From Paracandidimonas soli (GTDB lineage: Bacteria; Pseudomonadota; Gammaproteobacteria; Burkholderiales; Burkholderiaceae_B), in NCBI RefSeq assembly GCF_004342005.1, contig NZ_SMBX01000003.1:1-64000 (forward strand): a stretch of DNA of 64,000 bases, in the 5' to 3' direction. Made by a program: the position numbers and the translations under genes. Below are positions 61,559-64,000 of the stretch, piece after piece. Under the pieces are notes generated by a model. The model did no database searches. It was not told where the DNA came from and saw nothing but the letters and a program-made list of their open reading frames with translations. Position 1 is the stretch's first letter, and each line of letters begins with the position of its first letter.

Positions 61559-62654
61559 GGCTGAAATCCAGATCACGGGCGACCATGATGCCGATGCGTT
61601 CGCCCTGGTTCTTGTAAAGAGTAGGAGGTATGTCCAAAGACTTTTCCAGAATCTTGGCGATGGCTTCCTGCCCGCCCTGGGCGGTGTTGTCAAAGCGGAT
61701 GTTGTTGTCGCCCGACTGGCCCTGGTTCGATGCCCAGTTGCCGAAGTCGCCCACCAGGGATAGCAGAATGGCGTTGCCGAAGCGCTCCCAGAAATGGTTG
61801 TCGACATGGCCGTCCAGCCCGGCTTCCCCCAGGGGGCCGGTGCCGGGTGAGGCCAACTCAACGATGACACCAGCGGGGGTTTCCAGCCGGTTCCAGGTGA
61901 CAAAGGTGCGTGCCTGGCCCTGCTGGATGCCGCCGGACTGATAGCCGGTGAACTTGGTGCCGGCGTCGATCAGCTTGACCTTGCCGTTGGCGCTCATAAC
62001 ATCGTGCGTGGCCAGGCAGGTGAGCAGCCCCGGCTGGGTGCTGACCAGCTTGGTTTGCAGCGTGCAGTCGATCATGGTGCCTTGGGTAAGCAGAAAGTTG
62101 CGATCCCCCAGCAGGCCGGCCACGGAGGGTGCCAGCTCCAGGGGCCGCAGCTTGTCGGCCAGCGGGCCGGCGTCGCTGTAAGGGCCGTTTGGGGCGCTGG
62201 CTTGGCTGCCGCTTGCGCTGCCCCCGTCTGCGCCGCCCGCCTGCAGCGGGCTGGCCAGCCGCCGCTGTGCCACTTCATCGACAGGCGGCGGTGCTGCGGG
62301 CGTCGATGGTGGAAGGACATAGGCGGGCGCAGGGACCGGCTGAGGTGCCAGGGGAGGCAAAGGCTTGGGTGGCGAAGGTCGCTCCACCCTGGGCGGCTTG
62401 AGCCGGTTGGTGATTCCGCTTTGATCGGCTTCCAGGCCGCTGTCGCTGGCAGGCGCTGGTTCCCGGCTCCAGACTTTCAGCAGCACGCCGATGGCCACGG
62501 CAATGGCCACCAGGATGGTGAGCCACAGAAAAGCGCGTGCGCCGCGTGGGGCGCTGCGCCCGGCGGTTTCCAGGTTCAGGGCTTCGCGCTCCAGGCCAGC
62601 CGTGGGGGTCTGGCCCTGCTGCGGATCGGTGTCGTTCATGGGCTGTTCCTTCAT
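61530..62654 (-). CDS. virB10: T4SS core protein VirB10/TrwE
   Basis: A 374-aa protein with one N-terminal membrane helix (AFLWLTILVAIAVAIGVLL), a long Pro-rich periplasmic linker (PSPPKPLPPLAPQPVPAPA) and the conserved C-terminal beta-barrel (LTQGTMIDCTLQTKL; GHVDNHFWERFGNAILLSL) with the outer-membrane antenna. It bridges both membranes. GGGAG precedes the ATG at 62654, which overlaps the virB9 stop; an alternative ATG five codons later follows AAGGAA. Confidence 0.94.
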   Translation of the reverse strand: MKEQPMNDTDPQQGQTPTAGLEREALNLETAGRSAPRGARAFLWLTILVAIAVAIGVLLKVWSREPAPASDSGLEADQSGITNRLKPPRVERPSPPKPLPPLAPQPVPAPAYVLPPSTPAAPPPVDEVAQRRLASPLQAGGADGGSASGSQASAPNGPYSDAGPLADKLRPLELAPSVAGLLGDRNFLLTQGTMIDCTLQTKLVSTQPGLLTCLATHDVMSANGKVKLIDAGTKFTGYQSGGIQQGQARTFVTWNRLETPAGVIVELASPGTGPLGEAGLDGHVDNHFWERFGNAILLSLVGDFGNWASNQGQSGDNNIRFDNTAQGGQEAIAKILEKSLDIPPTLYKNQGERIGIMVARDLDFSHVYDLELTP

Positions 62655-63502
62655 GGCGTAATCTCCCGAATCCGCAGCGTCGGTACAGGCGCTGCCGCGC
62701 CTTTCACTGTGCGCCGGACAGCGGGGGAAGCTGTGCCGGTGTGGGCGGGTACAGGGATCAGGCCGAAGGCTTCGTTATGGATGGCCAGCACCTGGTTGCC
62801 CAGGCGCAGATGCCAGCGTGGCGAGGTGCGATGCAGCACCATCGTGCGTTCATCGGCCATGTGATAGTTGGTGATGACTTCCTGGCCGTCAGGGGTCACG
62901 CGGTATACCGTGGGCATGTCGGTTTCCGGAGGAAATTGCAGCCAGGTATGGCGGCCATCATCCCAGGCGTGAACGGGCGCGAGGCTGGCGTCGCCACTGC
63001 GCGTGTACGCCTGCCAGTTCATCGTGCCGGCGGATGCCTGTAACGAGCGCTCAACCGCTGCCTTCCGGGCGGCCTGTGCCTTCATGCGGGCTTCTACTTC
63101 CGGGTAGCGCATCACCAGCTTGTAAAGGGCCGGTGAGCCGCGGTCGTGGCTGTAAGACAGCCGGAAGCTGTATTCGCGCCGGTCGGTGATGACAATGAGG
63201 TTGGTGTCGGCGTCTTCGGCGGTGGGCTTGAAGAACAGGTGGTGGTTCTTGTACGTGAAGGCGTAAGCCTGACTGTCGCCAAAGACGTGATACTGGTAGG
63301 TTTCGCCGGGTTCCAGCTGGATGTGGGTGGCGACACCGATCACCGCATCCAGCTGGATCACGTTGGCCGGGTCATAGTTGACATAGCGCACCCGATGGTC
63401 GAGCCGTGAAGCGCGGGGCGTCTCCAGCGCCCAGGCGCTGGCCGGCAGGGCCAGGCACAGCAGCAGCGCCACCGCCCGCCTGCGTGGGAAGAGTTCAAAC
63501 AT
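62651..63502 (-). CDS. virB9: T4SS outer-membrane complex protein VirB9/TrwF
   Basis: A 283-aa exported protein with signal peptide (ALLLCLALPASAWA), VirB9 N-terminal segment (LDHRVRYVNYDPANVIQLDA) and C-terminal beta-sandwich (DDGRHTWLQFPPETDMPTVY). It forms the outer-membrane ring with VirB10 and VirB7. The ATG at 63502 follows AAGGAACCCCC. Confidence 0.93.
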   Translation of the reverse strand: MFELFPRRRAVALLLCLALPASAWALETPRASRLDHRVRYVNYDPANVIQLDAVIGVATHIQLEPGETYQYHVFGDSQAYAFTYKNHHLFFKPTAEDADTNLIVITDRREYSFRLSYSHDRGSPALYKLVMRYPEVEARMKAQAARKAAVERSLQASAGTMNWQAYTRSGDASLAPVHAWDDGRHTWLQFPPETDMPTVYRVTPDGQEVITNYHMADERTMVLHRTSPRWHLRLGNQVLAIHNEAFGLIPVPAHTGTASPAVRRTVKGAAAPVPTLRIREITP

Positions 63503-63527
63503 GGGGGTTCCTTCTGATCCGGGGGGG

Positions 63528-64000
63528 TCAGCGCGACAGGTCGGCAGCCAGGTCGTAGCGAACAACCTGAAAGCCCAGCGGGTTGCGACGGGCGACGGCT
63601 TCGGTGAGGGGAACGTCGGCGTACTGGTAGGCCATGGTGGCAATCAGGTGCCGCGTCCTGGTGATGTTGCCGGTAGAGACTTCACGTTCCGTTCTGGTGA
63701 AACGGACAATGGCTGCCTGATTGGCGCCCAGAGTGATGGAATGAACCTGAACATCCACCGTACCCAGGGTGCCAAGCCGCGTAGTCACGGCATCCGACCC
63801 TTCAAAACGCTTGCCGTACTGCACTTGAATGGATGGCGAGGACAGCAGGGCGCAGGTGTCGAATTGCTCCTGGATGGTCTGCCAGCTGTAGCCTTCGCAA
63901 TTCAGCACGTAGGTGTTCAGGAAATACTTGGCGATGCGCTGGCCGTAGTCTTCCATCGGTTCACCCAGGGTGCTGACATGCTCGATGCTGCCGGTGGCGT
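63528..64000 (-). CDS. virB8: T4SS inner-membrane protein VirB8/TrwG, cut by window end
   Basis: The frame is open to the window edge, upstream residues reading GSIEHVSTLGEPMEDYGQR, so the start is outside. The part seen is the periplasmic NTF2-like domain of VirB8 (AKYFLNTYVLNCEGYSWQTIQEQ; RLGTLGTVDVQVHSI), a scaffold between the inner-membrane complex and VirB9/10. It lies 25 bp before virB9. The N-terminal membrane helix is not in view. Confidence 0.88.
   Translation of the reverse strand, partial: ATGSIEHVSTLGEPMEDYGQRIAKYFLNTYVLNCEGYSWQTIQEQFDTCALLSSPSIQVQYGKRFEGSDAVTTRLGTLGTVDVQVHSITLGANQAAIVRFTRTEREVSTGNITRTRHLIATMAYQYADVPLTEAVARRNPLGFQVVRYDLAADLSR

Overview
The window looks like a mobile, metal-resistance replicon from a proteobacterium, most likely a betaproteobacterium of the Burkholderiales/Alcaligenaceae type. 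Grounds are the GC-rich coding bias, a complete System I cytochrome c maturation operon, Achromobacter-type nickel genes (nreAB), a Tn5053-type mercury transposon and a MOBF/IncW-like conjugation backbone. Taxonomy is inferred from gene families only. The right half has plasmid replication, partition and conjugation genes. A tRNA 3' end with its terminator near 1.7 kb may be an attachment site, so an integrated element or a plasmid carrying a former genomic island are both possible.

Layout. (1) 1-3.8 kb: a cut-off IS3-family element, repeats, a zinc-ribbon protein, the tRNA 3' end, an AlpA-like and an XRE-like regulator. (2) 3.8-11.7 kb, minus strand: ccmABCDEFGHI plus a TlpA-like thioredoxin and a CcdA-like electron carrier, a full haem-delivery and ligation pathway for c-type cytochromes. 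(3) 11.9-31.7 kb: a large copper island with a CzcI-like protein, copS-copR, an M23 peptidase, a CopI-like cupredoxin, copB-copA, a CopZ-like chaperone, a methyltransferase, a YVTN beta-propeller, a DUF326 four-helix Cys protein, small DUF2933-like membrane proteins, a second multicopper oxidase, a cytochrome c, a DUF411/CopG protein, a DUF3141 protein, a Met/His-rich periplasmic protein and a copper P-type ATPase. A recurring 16-bp dyad (ATTACA-N4-TGTAAT type) sits upstream of eight of these units and fits a CopR-type box.

(4) 31.9-40.8 kb: a conjugative leading-region set (RadC-like, DUF3560, SSB, SRAP peptidase) interrupted by nreA-nreB, then a 965-aa TrwC-like relaxase-helicase. Two diverged but structurally matching ~290-bp leaders, each a long inverted repeat around an identical 38-bp core, precede radC and DUF3560. 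(5) 40.885-49.331 kb: a complete Tn5053-family transposon (tniABQR, merRTPFADE) with both inverted repeats and a CAGTT target duplication, placed just upstream of a serine resolvase gene. (6) 49.4-55.0 kb: the resolvase and a defence cluster of a PaeR7I/XhoI-like restriction-modification pair, an Abi_C protein, two small proteins (one ribbon-helix-helix-like) and a HEPN/Toprim protein. (7) 55.3-64 kb, minus strand: TrwB/VirD4-like coupling protein, StbC-like, StbB and an associated protein, a hypothetical, an iteron oriV, a TrfA-like replication initiator, then virB11, virB10, virB9 and a virB8 cut by the window end.

Together this is a transferable multi-metal (Cu, Hg, Ni) resistance element with its own defence genes. 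The cytochrome c maturation operon beside the copper genes is unusual; it may offset copper damage to cytochrome assembly.
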